Positions 8,240 to 17,459 of a DNA stretch of 51,023 nt are shown piece by piece. Source of the DNA: a bacterium (GTDB lineage Bacteria > JAGOBX01); contig JAKPEO010000068.1 in NCBI GenBank assembly GCA_029551925.1, positions 1 through 51,023 on the forward strand. Reading direction: 5' to 3'. Under the pieces are notes generated by a model that saw only the letters and a list, made by a program, of their open reading frames with translations, searched no databases and was not told the origin of the DNA. The first letter of the stretch is position 1. Every line of letters starts with the position of its first letter. A program made the translations under genes and the position numbers.

Positions 8240-9188
8240 AAAATTCATTATTTCCTAATCTCTGAAAAAATTCATCTACTAATTTTTCTGATTTTTTTAA
8301 GCATTCAATACAATCATTATATTCGTTTAATGATTTGACTTTAAAAATAATTTGCATTTTTTTAGTTTCAAATGTTCTATCGTATTCAAATTTAATATTC
8401 TTATTTTTAGCATTTAATTTATTAATAACTTCGTTTAATTGCTTTTGTTTAGCTGAAATAATAGGATAACGCAAATTAAAAATATGCGAGATTATTTTTT
8501 CCGAACTTTTGGTCTTCGCAAATACAGCACAGCAGTCTTCTAATATATCATAAAAAGAATATTTTTTTTTAATTAATTCAAATAAATAAATTAAAACCTT
8601 TTTTTTATCGTTTAGCGAAAAATGTATTTTTTTAAAAAAATCAAGCAACGCACTTTGCTGTTCAGGCGAAAACAAAAACAATATTTCAATCAAGTCTCTA
8701 TTAAATTCTAATTCTAAGATTTTTTGTTTTTGCATAATCGCTAATTTTGAAATTTTTTTTAAAATTTCAAAATTTTCAGCGGTCGGTTTAATATTAGCAA
8801 ATTTTAAAAATTCAATTATTAAATTTTTATCAGCAGTCTCTTTTACCAAATAATCGCACAATTCTGCAATGTTAATAATATTCAAAATTCCGAATTTTTT
8901 CAGTTCATCTGCGCAAAAAAAAATCCATTCTATTTTAGAAAAATCAGCATTTTCAAAAATGCGCGTATATTCTATTGCGTTATTATTGACAAAAAAAAGA
9001 TAACAATAGCGATTATTAATTTTAATTATCGGTATCTTAATAAATTGAAGATAATTATTAAAATTTTCATTTTCTAAAAAAGTTAATGAAAATAAATAAA
9101 AATCCTTATTGCAATATATCTCGCCAGTTTTTTGATAAATCGCAGTAATCCTGACATTCGCAAATTTTTCTGTAAATTTCAGATTCAT
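8232..9188 (-). CDS. Protein of unknown function, mostly alpha-helical
   Basis: I do not recognise this 318-residue protein. It has no signal peptide, membrane segment or clear motif; it is rich in Lys, Ile, Leu, Phe and Asn and looks mainly helical in the second half. The ATG at 9186-9188 lies inside the 3' end of the preceding glycosyltransferase gene, an 83-nt overlap in another frame, yet is preceded by a good GAGGA ribosome binding site about 8 nt away. The overlap therefore looks real and the genes translationally linked. It is the last gene of a run starting upstream at queA or earlier, and its 3' end overlaps convergent mcsB by 8 nt. Confidence 0.65.
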   Translation of the reverse strand: MNLKFTEKFANVRITAIYQKTGEIYCNKDFYLFSLTFLENENFNNYLQFIKIPIIKINNRYCYLFFVNNNAIEYTRIFENADFSKIEWIFFCADELKKFGILNIINIAELCDYLVKETADKNLIIEFLKFANIKPTAENFEILKKISKLAIMQKQKILELEFNRDLIEILFLFSPEQQSALLDFFKKIHFSLNDKKKVLIYLFELIKKKYSFYDILEDCCAVFAKTKSSEKIISHIFNLRYPIISAKQKQLNEVINKLNAKNKNIKFEYDRTFETKKMQIIFKVKSLNEYNDCIECLKKSEKLVDEFFQRLGNNEFFS

Positions 9189-10074
9189 TTATTTTTCCTC
9201 GCTTCAAATAACCCATATATAAAATTTTAGATTTTTTTTGGAGTTCGGCAACAATTATTTTTTTTAATTCATCAGTCAATAGATTCCAATGCATATTTAA
9301 AAATTTCAAGAGCGCAGCGAGGCGAAATCTATCCATTGCAAAATATCTTTTTGATAATTGACAATTATGCCCGCCACGCTTGATAATCAACTGTTCATCT
9401 ATAAAATAAACAGCATAATTAAAAGTCAATCTAAGCCAATATTCATAATCTTCGCAAACAATAAAATTACTGTCAAAAATTCCGATTTTATTAATAACTG
9501 ACTTCTTCAATAAAATCGATGATGCGCTGATAATACACAGCGGCAAAGTATATGCAAAAATATCGCCGGAATATTTTTTATGTTTTTTACACTGATTTAG
9601 ATGTCTGCCGTTTTTCAGCCATTTTTCATTGGTATAACAAACTTCATATCTTGTATTTTTCAATATTTCCATTTGTCTGGCTATTTTATTTTTATGCCAT
9701 AAATCGTCATCGTCTAAAAACGCTATGTATTCTGATTTTGAAAGTTTTATGCCTGTATTGCGCGCTTGGCTGATGCCTGAATTTTTTTGATAAATATAAT
9801 AAAAATATATAATTTTATTTTTTAAAATTTTGTTAGTTTCATCTGCGCTAAATAATCTATTTGCTTGTAAAAAAATATATTTTTTTTGGAAATTTTTTTT
9901 TATTGCCGTGCAATTATCCGAAGCGCTGATACTGCCGTCGTCAACAACTATAATTTTCAAAAAATTATAAGTTTGATTTATTACAGTTTCAATTGCTTCG
10001 CTAATAAATTGTGGACGATTGCAAGTTGTAATTATAACATCTACAAATTCTTTGTTTTCACAATTAACTTTCAT
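9106..10074 (-). CDS. Family 2 glycosyltransferase
   Basis: This is a GT-A fold enzyme that transfers a sugar from a nucleotide-sugar donor; the acceptor is unknown. Motifs are VDVIITTCNRPQF at the start, VVDDGS for nucleotide binding, AFLDDDDLW as the metal-binding DxD region, and CEDYEYWLRLTF as the catalytic-base region. No membrane segment is evident. The ATG at 10072-10074 overlaps the stop of the methyltransferase gene as ATGA, so it is preferred to an in-frame ATG 27 nt earlier (10099-10101). The pairing with a methyltransferase suggests both decorate one glycan or glycoconjugate, which is an inference. Confidence 0.88.
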   Translation of the reverse strand: MKVNCENKEFVDVIITTCNRPQFISEAIETVINQTYNFLKIIVVDDGSISASDNCTAIKKNFQKKYIFLQANRLFSADETNKILKNKIIYFYYIYQKNSGISQARNTGIKLSKSEYIAFLDDDDLWHKNKIARQMEILKNTRYEVCYTNEKWLKNGRHLNQCKKHKKYSGDIFAYTLPLCIISASSILLKKSVINKIGIFDSNFIVCEDYEYWLRLTFNYAVYFIDEQLIIKRGGHNCQLSKRYFAMDRFRLAALLKFLNMHWNLLTDELKKIIVAELQKKSKILYMGYLKRGKINESEIYRKICECQDYCDLSKNWRDILQ

Positions 10075-10661
10075 ATTTTTTGAGCGATAGCATAAATCCA
10101 TTTTATATTACGGTTGTCCGCTGATTCATCTACTGAACATTCGATAATTTTATAGTCAGCATGATTTAAAATATTGGCAATTTCTGCTTCTGAATAATAC
10201 GCAAAAAATCTGCCGCGCTCATCATAACCTTCGCCTTCCCCTTTTTTTACTGAAATATATAATTTACCTGTTTTTTTTAAGACTCTGCGGATTTCTAATA
10301 AAACCTTTAACGCTTGCGCTTTTGCGATGTGTAATAAACTCGCATTAGCAAGGGCATAGTCAAATATACAATTTTTAAAAGGTAAAAAAATCATATCGCC
10401 ATTGCAGAATTTTCCAGAATATTCTTTTGCCGCTAATTTTAATAATTCGACAGCCAAATCAAAACTAACAACATTATAACCAACAGACGCTAAATATTTG
10501 CTGTCTCTACAAGAGCCCGCACCGACATCAAGCAGCAACGAGTTTTTATTATCAAAATGACTAATAATTTTTTTATAAATATCAGTCAAATCAATAGTAT
10601 AAGTGCAATTAAAATATTCGCAGGCATTAGGATTATAATATTGCCTTAAATCATTAAACAT
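10071..10661 (-). CDS. Class I SAM-dependent methyltransferase
   Basis: A 196-residue Rossmann-fold methyltransferase with motif I LLDVGAGSCRDSKYL, an acidic second strand (VVSFDLAVELL) and FDYALANASLLHI near motif IV. The fold resembles the UbiE/Methyltransf_11 group, which does not define the substrate. AAAGGA lies 8 nt before the ATG at 10659-10661. It follows queA by 24 nt and overlaps the next glycosyltransferase by 4 nt (ATGA), so it most likely acts in the same glycan pathway rather than in tRNA modification. Confidence 0.85.
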   Translation of the reverse strand: MFNDLRQYYNPNACEYFNCTYTIDLTDIYKKIISHFDNKNSLLLDVGAGSCRDSKYLASVGYNVVSFDLAVELLKLAAKEYSGKFCNGDMIFLPFKNCIFDYALANASLLHIAKAQALKVLLEIRRVLKKTGKLYISVKKGEGEGYDERGRFFAYYSEAEIANILNHADYKIIECSVDESADNRNIKWIYAIAQKI

Positions 10662-10685
10662 AATAAAATCCTTTCTTTTATAATT

Positions 10686-11714
10686 TTATCTAATAAACAT
10701 AGCATCGCCAAAACTAAAAAATCTATAATTATTTTTCACTGCAATATTATATAAATCCATTACTTTTTTTCTACTGATAAATGCGCTAATCATAATAATA
10801 AGCGAACTGCGCGGTAGATGAAAATTTGTTATTATACTATCAACGCAGCGAAACACAAAGCCCGGAGAAATATATAATTTTGTTTCACCTGATAGTTTCG
10901 GCGCTTGCAAATCTTGCGCCGCTGCAAACACTGTCTCTAATGTCCGCACAACAGTAGTGCCAACTGCTATTATCTTTTTTCCGTTTTTTTTATAATTACA
11001 AATTTTACAATAGTCTTCCTGATTAATAGAATAATATTCGCTATGCATCTTGTGTTCAAAAATATTTTCGCATTTTAGCGGCTGAAATGTCCCGGGTCCG
11101 ATATGCAAAGTGATTTCTATTATATCGCATATTTTTGATTTTATCTTTTGCAATAATCCTTCAGTAAAATGCAAGCCGGCAGTAGGCGCGGCAGTCGAAC
11201 CGTTTATCTTAGAATATACTGTCTGATAATATGTTTTGTCCCCTTTATAATCTGTGATATACGGAGGAAGCGGTATATCACCATAAGAAAAAATAACATT
11301 ATCATCAACAAGTTTTCCGCTGTCATTATAAAATTCAATTATTCTGCCAATTTCAGAATAATCTTTAATTTTACATTTTAAGTTTTGATTGATTTTTAAT
11401 TCAGTATTATTTTTAAACTTTCTGCCGGGCCGCACCATACAATCATATACTCCACCGCTGATTTTTCTTATCAATAAAATTTCAAGTTTATTATTTCCAT
11501 TATTAAATAATAATCGCGCGGGCATAACTTTTGAATTATTTAAAACCAGCACATCGGCTTCTGTCAAATAATTAATAATGTCCTTAAAAATACAATGAAT
11601 AATCTGATTATTGGTTTTATCATAAATCAATAATTTACACTTATCACGTAATTCATTTGGCGTCTGCGCTATCAAATTTTCAGGTAAATAATAATCAAAT
11701 TCTGTTATATTCAT
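10686..11714 (-). CDS. queA: S-adenosylmethionine:tRNA ribosyltransferase-isomerase
   Basis: QueA moves the ribosyl part of SAM onto the 7-aminomethyl-7-deazaguanine base of tRNA, forming epoxyqueuosine at wobble position 34. The 342-residue length is typical. Characteristic stretches are EFDYYLPENLIAQTPNELRD at the N-terminus, VLNNSKVMPARL, GSTAAPTAGLHFTEGLL, LHIGPGTFQPL and ITNFHLPRSSLIIMISAF. No other queuosine gene (tgt, queG/queH) is in the window. The start at 11712-11714 has no clear ribosome binding site. Confidence 0.97.
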   Translation of the reverse strand: MNITEFDYYLPENLIAQTPNELRDKCKLLIYDKTNNQIIHCIFKDIINYLTEADVLVLNNSKVMPARLLFNNGNNKLEILLIRKISGGVYDCMVRPGRKFKNNTELKINQNLKCKIKDYSEIGRIIEFYNDSGKLVDDNVIFSYGDIPLPPYITDYKGDKTYYQTVYSKINGSTAAPTAGLHFTEGLLQKIKSKICDIIEITLHIGPGTFQPLKCENIFEHKMHSEYYSINQEDYCKICNYKKNGKKIIAVGTTVVRTLETVFAAAQDLQAPKLSGETKLYISPGFVFRCVDSIITNFHLPRSSLIIMISAFISRKKVMDLYNIAVKNNYRFFSFGDAMFIR

Positions 11715-11754
11715 TATTCAATATAAGATAACTAAAAAGGCGTGTTCTGGTTAT

Positions 11755-12249
11755 TCACAAAAATCTGACATTAAGTATTACATTAAACACAAAAACATAA
11801 ATTGTAAAAAATAAAATTGCATAACTATTTACAATAAAACTATTGTCCCAAATATAATTCGTTATTTCGCGATAATATAATTCATCTGGAATATTCACCA
11901 AAAATTTATAAAAATTAGGAGTGAATGAATAAACCTTATCTGTCTCAAAATCGCGCACTAAAATATTTTGATTTTGCCCTCTGCGCTCTATTCCCATATA
12001 TTTATCTTTATACGAGGGTTGAAAAAAATAGACAAAAAAATTCAAAAATATCCAAATTGCAAGCAACGACCAAAAAGTCCAGCGAATCACTCTGGTGACA
12101 TCACTGCCAAAATAAATTGTCTTAAATCTAAATGGTTTGAATGTTATATACAATGCAAGCACTAATGATATAAATATCGGAATAAATTCCGTTTTGTATT
12201 TATAAATAAAATCAATTACATCATCAAATACTTGAAATAAATTTTCCAT
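11755..12249 (-). CDS. Membrane protein of unknown function
   Basis: I do not recognise this 164-residue protein. It shows three hydrophobic segments: about 23-38, about 56-75, and about 138-160 at the C-terminus. Between the second and third lies a polar loop with ERRGQNQNILVRDFETDKVY. It starts 10 nt after the cyclic-nucleotide-binding gene and ends 40 nt before queA, so it is probably cotranscribed with the former and may be functionally linked to it. Confidence 0.65.
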   Translation of the reverse strand: MENLFQVFDDVIDFIYKYKTEFIPIFISLVLALYITFKPFRFKTIYFGSDVTRVIRWTFWSLLAIWIFLNFFVYFFQPSYKDKYMGIERRGQNQNILVRDFETDKVYSFTPNFYKFLVNIPDELYYREITNYIWDNSFIVNSYAILFFTIYVFVFNVILNVRFL

Positions 12250-12259
12250 TTTTTTCTTA

Positions 12260-14674
12260 TCAAATTCCTATTTTCAAAAATTCTAATTCGTCATAAAGTT
12301 CTTTTGGTATTGTTATTCCGGATTTTTCGTATTTCTTGATTTTATTTTCAAGTTGCTGAATCTTTTTTGTGTTAATATTGACAAATTTAAAGTTTAATTT
12401 AGTAAAATTTGGATTATTTGCTAACTTATCGCGATAGCGTTTGTGAAAGGGGACATAATTGAAAAATATATCACGCGTCAAAATATTCAATTTCATTACG
12501 CCCTGCGATTCGTTTTGTATCCATAAAATATAATCTTCTGCGAATCTATCTTTTGTCTGAGGAATTTTCTTGAATTGCTGTTTTATCTTTTCTTTTATCT
12601 CTTCGCTCAATTCTTTGCTCTGCTTATAAATTGATGTATATTCAAAGTATCTGCCGGTCAAACCGCCGTTAATCGGATCGCCCCAGTTTGGTCCGGCAAT
12701 TGTCTTCGCTAATTCCCAACGCAGATGAGCAAATGCTTCTAACAGCATTGTTTTTAAATCATCAGTTGCAAACAGCGGCACCATTATACGGCCCTTGCTG
12801 CTTTTATTTCGGTCAGATAATTCCTGCCAGCATACTGCCTTACTACCGGCAACAGGCAAAATAATAAAATAAGGCAGCACTTCCTTTTGCACAAATTCTT
12901 TACCGTCTCCGCACATTACGCTTACTTCTCGATAAAAGCAAGAATAATCTATTTCCAATATTTCTTTGACTGTTTTTTCCAATCGTTCTTTTGTAACTAT
13001 GCAGGCATCCGGCTTTAATGAAATATAATCACTGTCTATTATCGGAGATTGTTGAGAAATCATTCCGGCGCAAGTACGCACTGCTGCAGATATTACCTCT
13101 TTTATTTCATACGAAAGATGCAATTTTGATGGGTCCATATTAGGCAATTTATTTTCTTTGGCATATTCGTCAAATGTCTGCCCTAATCCATTTATACTTG
13201 GCGGCGTGATATTACCAGAATATATTTGCGAAAGCCATTCATCAGCAAAATAAATATCTATTGTATGCGGAGTTTCAACAGGCGTAGCTTTAAAACAATT
13301 TATCGTGTCTTCATTCAAAAGATTATCATCTAATACACCATAACGCAACATCAAAAATACAGATACTGGCAAGTCTCCGCCTTTCTCAATATATTCAAGA
13401 AATAAATCATTATAAAACTGCCAATATATCGCGTCTAATTCTTTCTTGATTTTTCTGCCGTCGCCCATTGTGTCAAACTTATCTATTATCTTATGATATT
13501 TTTCTAATGCTGCGCGCAATTTCGTTTTTACTTCATTATTAGAACACGGTATCTGCATCAGATTATTAAAATTATCATTAAACTCCAAATTGCTCTGTTC
13601 TATAATCTTTAATTTCTTTTCTTCTTGTTTTTTCGCTACTTGTTCTTTTTCTTTACTCATTAACGCAGTTTCTTGTTTTAAAAATTCAGGATGTAAATTA
13701 TTTATTTTGCTGTTATACATATCCAGATATTGAATATGTAAATCCTTCAATATCTGGACTAATTTTGAATGCGCTTTTTCTACAAATTTAAAACTCGGAT
13801 GTTGCGCTGATTTCAATAATCCATAAATCGAATAAAATGATTCAAATACGCTTCGATTAATGCCCGCTAATCTTAATATTTCTTCTTCTGCTAACTTATT
13901 GGTTTTTATAAAAAATTTGTTTAATTCTTTTAAATATTCGCTCAATTTCAAACAAGTAAACTCCACAATATTCGGACTTAGTTTTATTACTATTTTCGCA
14001 ACTTTTTCAGGTAAATAAAGTATATCTTTTATAATATCAATAATTTCAAAATTAATAGTTGGCAATTCTATATCTATTCCATATTCTCTTTCAAACGCAT
14101 TACTCAAATTAGTTTCTATCAATGCTAATGACAATTTATCTGCGACTTTTCCTTTTGATTTTTCAACTAATTCTTTGCCATTAACATAAACAGGATGATT
14201 TTTATCTTTTGCATTTTGATTTAATTTATAATACACAAACGAAAAATTATCATAATACATCTGCGCTTTTTCTAATAATTTTATTGTGTTTTCAATAACT
14301 CCATAAGTACTCAAACTTTTTTGTAATAATGTCTTGCTGATAGATAGTCCTATAACCGGATTCGTGCGTATTAGATTTTTTAATGCATCTTTACCAGTGG
14401 GAATCTTTACTAATGTTCCATTAGTCAGTGCTCTAATAGTAGCATTACGCGAGGTATTAAGAATAAAACTAACTTCGCCAAATGGCGTCTTTTCATCTTT
14501 TATCACTCCCACTCTACGACTGCTTGCCAATAATTCGTTTTTTTTGATTTCAGTTCCCTCAACTACATCAGCAATTAAAACCTCTAATTCGCCATTAACT
14601 AAAATAAATAATCCGTCAGTTGGGTCTCCTTGATAACAAATAATATCATCTTTATAAAAAGTTATTTTTTCCAT
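12260..14674 (-). CDS. Large protein with N-terminal cyclic-nucleotide-binding domain
   Basis: Residues 1-130 form a CRP-type cNMP-binding domain: ICYQGDPTDGLFILVNGELE in the beta-roll, then the phosphate-binding cassette FGEVSFILNTSRNATIRAL, which keeps the ligand-phosphate Glu and Arg. The remaining 670 residues contain no DNA-binding helix-turn-helix or other domain I recognise; they are largely helical, with a Lys/Glu-rich linker near 340-365 and a coiled-coil-like C-terminus (QQLENKIKKYEKSG). It is therefore an effector or regulator, not a CRP-type transcription factor. The ATG at 14672-14674 follows an AGGA site 11 nt away. A class I adenylate cyclase lies about 7 kb further on (21725-24427), so cAMP is a reasonable ligand. 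Confidence 0.78.
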   Translation of the reverse strand: MEKITFYKDDIICYQGDPTDGLFILVNGELEVLIADVVEGTEIKKNELLASSRRVGVIKDEKTPFGEVSFILNTSRNATIRALTNGTLVKIPTGKDALKNLIRTNPVIGLSISKTLLQKSLSTYGVIENTIKLLEKAQMYYDNFSFVYYKLNQNAKDKNHPVYVNGKELVEKSKGKVADKLSLALIETNLSNAFEREYGIDIELPTINFEIIDIIKDILYLPEKVAKIVIKLSPNIVEFTCLKLSEYLKELNKFFIKTNKLAEEEILRLAGINRSVFESFYSIYGLLKSAQHPSFKFVEKAHSKLVQILKDLHIQYLDMYNSKINNLHPEFLKQETALMSKEKEQVAKKQEEKKLKIIEQSNLEFNDNFNNLMQIPCSNNEVKTKLRAALEKYHKIIDKFDTMGDGRKIKKELDAIYWQFYNDLFLEYIEKGGDLPVSVFLMLRYGVLDDNLLNEDTINCFKATPVETPHTIDIYFADEWLSQIYSGNITPPSINGLGQTFDEYAKENKLPNMDPSKLHLSYEIKEVISAAVRTCAGMISQQSPIIDSDYISLKPDACIVTKERLEKTVKEILEIDYSCFYREVSVMCGDGKEFVQKEVLPYFIILPVAGSKAVCWQELSDRNKSSKGRIMVPLFATDDLKTMLLEAFAHLRWELAKTIAGPNWGDPINGGLTGRYFEYTSIYKQSKELSEEIKEKIKQQFKKIPQTKDRFAEDYILWIQNESQGVMKLNILTRDIFFNYVPFHKRYRDKLANNPNFTKLNFKFVNINTKKIQQLENKIKKYEKSGITIPKELYDELEFLKIGI

Positions 14675-14780
14675 AAAATACTACTTCCTAAAAAAAAATA
14701 ATAAAACCTTAAACTAAATAATTTTATATTATACTAATAAAAAATTCAACCAATTCTATTTTGTTTTTATAAAATAAAAA

Positions 14781-14808
14781 TTGACAAAATAAAAAATACA
14801 AATAGAAT
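14781..14808 (+). promoter_or_regulatory. Promoter for the chemoreceptor gene
   Basis: A consensus TTGACA (14781-14786) and TAGAAT (14803-14808) are separated by 16 nt. Transcription would begin near 14815, about 50 nt before the ATG at 14865. This start site lies at or past an alternative in-frame TTG at 14817, which supports the downstream ATG. Confidence 0.72.
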
Positions 14809-14864
14809 TTAATAGTTTGCAATATTGCAAATTATTAAAAATAAAAAAAGTGTTGGTGGTAATA

Positions 14865-16808
14865 ATGAAATTAAAAAATAAATTAACCGCTTTTATCTTA
14901 TTGATTACAATCATTCCTTTATTAATTTTCAATTTTATTTTTTTTGATAATCTTAAAGAATTACTGAAAAAAAATATTTTAACAAGATTTGATAATGATT
15001 CTTTGACAATGCAAATAATAACAGACGACATTGTGAAAAATAGATATATTGATTTAATAAATTGGTCTGAAATTGATAAAGTAAAATCAGCGCTAAAATC
15101 AACCGATTCCTTGCATGAATCAATATTAATACTCAAAAAAAATGTTGCGCTGCGCGATGGCTATATCGCTTCGTTAATATTAGACGATAATGGTAAATGC
15201 ATTGCTTCTACTAATTTTTCACTTGTAGGTTTAGAATTCGGCGAAGAAAATTGGTTTAAAAAAATTGCTGCATCAGATATTGGAATTACCGATAAAGTAT
15301 TAAATCCAAAATTAAAAGTTATAACAGGTAAAGATGAAAATTTTGTCCAGTTTTATTTAAAAAAATTAGATGGCGGCGGATATTTATTAAATATAATGGA
15401 TTGGAAAATAATCCAAAAATATATTGATTTCATCAAACAAAAATATATTGATATGGAAGTGCCATCAGGTTATGGCTATATAATAGCTGGCGATAACAAT
15501 TCAATTATCGGACATCCAGACCCAGCGCTTGCCACAAAGAAACTAACTGATTTTAATTTAGAAAATTTAGCAAATTATTTTTCATCCGGCAAAGAAAAAA
15601 CAATCTATAATTATGTTTATAAAGAAAAAGAAAAGGCGATATATTTTTATAAAAGTAAACCTATCGCAAATAATATAAATCTTAATTGGAATTACGCGGT
15701 CGGCGCTAATGCAGAAGATATTTATTATTCAATAAAATATTATCAAAAAATTATGATTTTAACTATAACTTTAATAGTTTTTATAATAATTGCGGTTACT
15801 TTGCTATTTTCAAAAAAATTAATATCACCGATATATTTAGTAATTGATAAAATGAAAGCCATATCGCAAGGCGATTTAATGCAAGAGCCGATAAAACTGC
15901 AAACTAATGATGAAACAAAATATTTAATAGAATCATTCAATAATATGCTTTCTATTTTAAGATCATTAGTATCGCAAATCAAAAATATTTCAACAAAAAT
16001 AAAAGAAATATCCCAGCAAACATTAAATGCATTTGATGCTATTGCAGCTGCTACCACAACGCAAAGTGACGAAATAACAGACACTACAAGCGCACTAACT
16101 GAAATGAGTGCGGCTATTCAAGAAATATCATTAAGTTCTCAAAACGCCGATAAAATGTCTAAAAACGCCAAACAATCAGCTGACAATGGCTCACAGTCAA
16201 TCAATCTAACATTAGACAGTTTGCAAAATATAACTCAACAAATCGAGCAAGCAGCGAATATGAATAAAAAATTAGGCGAGCATAGCAAAGAAATAGGAAA
16301 AATAGTGCAGACAATTACCGAAATAAGCGAGCAAACAAATTTATTAGCGTTGAATGCGGCGATAGAAGCTGCACGGGCTGGCGAACACGGCAAAGGCTTT
16401 GCAGTAGTTGCTGATGAAGTTAAACGATTAGCGGAGCGCAGCGGTTCAAGCGCAAAAGAGATAAGCGAAATAATCGAAAAAATCCAAAATGAAATGATCG
16501 AAACAATAAAATCAATGGAACAAACTACAAAAGTAGCAAATGAAAATATGCAGTTATCAGACGGTTTGAAAAAATCATTTTTTCAAATTGAAGAAAATGT
16601 CAATGACACTACTAAAAGTATAGAAGATATAGCAAACGCTTTAAGTCAGCAAGCGCAAGTCTGCGATAATTTAGTCAATACTACGGAAGAAATCATAAAA
16701 TCAACAAAAAATATAGAGACAAAAATTTCATCATTATCTAACGAATTCAATAAATTAAAAAGTGAAATAAACAATTTAGATAGAGAAGTCTCAAAATTCA
16801 ACTTATAA
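14865..16808 (+). CDS. Methyl-accepting chemotaxis protein
   Basis: A 647-residue chemoreceptor: transmembrane helix 1 (about 7-28), a periplasmic Cache-like sensor (about 40-290), helix 2 (about 296-316), a HAMP domain (about 317-370) and a long signalling coiled coil. The hairpin tip is well conserved, with [20 protein letters not shown] followed by [19 protein letters not shown] (488-526). The ATG at 14865 is chosen because GGTGG lies just upstream and a promoter precedes it; an in-frame TTG at 14817 would add 16 residues. No CheA, CheW or flagellar gene is in the window. It is monocistronic and ends in a strong hairpin terminator. Confidence 0.95.
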   Translation: MKLKNKLTAFILLITIIPLLIFNFIFFDNLKELLKKNILTRFDNDSLTMQIITDDIVKNRYIDLINWSEIDKVKSALKSTDSLHESILILKKNVALRDGYIASLILDDNGKCIASTNFSLVGLEFGEENWFKKIAASDIGITDKVLNPKLKVITGKDENFVQFYLKKLDGGGYLLNIMDWKIIQKYIDFIKQKYIDMEVPSGYGYIIAGDNNSIIGHPDPALATKKLTDFNLENLANYFSSGKEKTIYNYVYKEKEKAIYFYKSKPIANNINLNWNYAVGANAEDIYYSIKYYQKIMILTITLIVFIIIAVTLLFSKKLISPIYLVIDKMKAISQGDLMQEPIKLQTNDETKYLIESFNNMLSILRSLVSQIKNISTKIKEISQQTLNAFDAIAAATTTQSDEITDTTSALTEMSAAIQEISLSSQNADKMSKNAKQSADNGSQSINLTLDSLQNITQQIEQAANMNKKLGEHSKEIGKIVQTITEISEQTNLLALNAAIEAARAGEHGKGFAVVADEVKRLAERSGSSAKEISEIIEKIQNEMIETIKSMEQTTKVANENMQLSDGLKKSFFQIEENVNDTTKSIEDIANALSQQAQVCDNLVNTTEEIIKSTKNIETKISSLSNEFNKLKSEINNLDREVSKFNL

Positions 16809-16820
16809 AATATCTTGTTA

Positions 16821-16857
16821 AAAAAAACGATTGCGCGATTGTGCAATCGTTTTTTTT
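16821..16857. terminator. Bidirectional intrinsic terminator
   Basis: A perfect 14-bp inverted repeat (left arm 16821-16834, right arm 16843-16856) has a G+C-containing core, CGATTGC paired with GCAATCG. It is flanked by an A-run on one side and a T-run on the other, so it can stop transcription from both sides. It sits between the convergent chemoreceptor and Cys-cluster genes. Confidence 0.93.
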
Positions 16858-17459
16858 CAATTTATTTTCTCAAATATTTTTTCGACAATAGGATAAAAAA
16901 CAATTTTATTATTAATTGCTATAACAACCGGTGGAATAGAGGATTTCAGTATTTTTCGGTCAGCCGCCAAATTTTTACATAATTTTGGCGCGGTGATAGA
17001 ACAAATATTAGCACAGACAAAAGGTCTTACAGGATAGAGCAAACAAATGTTATTTTCTAAAAATGGACATTTGATTTTTAATTTTAAATATTCATTTGCT
17101 AAACTATAATATTTTCTAACTTCTTCAATTGATGGAGCGCCACAACCTATTATCGGAATAATTTCCTTTATTTGATTTATTAAATTTTCAAACTTCAAAA
17201 TTTTATCAAGCCATTTTTTTATATTCTTAATGATTTTTTTTTTTAAATATTCAGTGTTGTTAATAAAATAATTTATTAATTCGATTTCTATTTCCGGACC
17301 AATTAAATATGCAATACAGCAGTAATCACATTTTTTTTTACAACTAATTTTGAAATTTTGGCTATTAGCAATATTCAATAAATTTCGCTCAATTTCATTA
17401 AAATTCTGCTGCTTCAATAAATAATATTTTTGTATGAGAATTTCTAAATTTTGCGACAT
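16857..17459 (-). CDS. YkgJ-type CxxCxxCC-like cysteine-cluster protein
   Basis: A 200-residue protein with the Cys pattern of the YkgJ (zinc- or iron-chelating) family: KKKCDYCCIAY with Cys40, Cys44, Cys47 and Cys48, and later CPFLENNICLLYPVRPFVC, which matches the usual C-x-Y-x-RP-x-C block. The family function is not established; metal or Fe-S binding is assumed. Start ATG 17457-17459 overlaps the preceding stop by one base (TAATG), so it is translationally coupled to the methyltransferase-glycosyltransferase gene. A second, more canonical family member is at 29716-30090. Confidence 0.8.
   Translation of the reverse strand: MSQNLEILIQKYYLLKQQNFNEIERNLLNIANSQNFKISCKKKCDYCCIAYLIGPEIEIELINYFINNTEYLKKKIIKNIKKWLDKILKFENLINQIKEIIPIIGCGAPSIEEVRKYYSLANEYLKLKIKCPFLENNICLLYPVRPFVCANICSITAPKLCKNLAADRKILKSSIPPVVIAINNKIVFYPIVEKIFEKIN

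Noticed and set aside
12260-14674. CRP-type transcription factor
   Set aside because: The cNMP-binding domain is present, but no helix-turn-helix follows and the protein is more than three times the CRP length.
14817-14864. TTG start extending the chemoreceptor by 16 residues
   Set aside because: The predicted transcription start is at about this position, and the ATG at 14865 has a GGTGG site just upstream.
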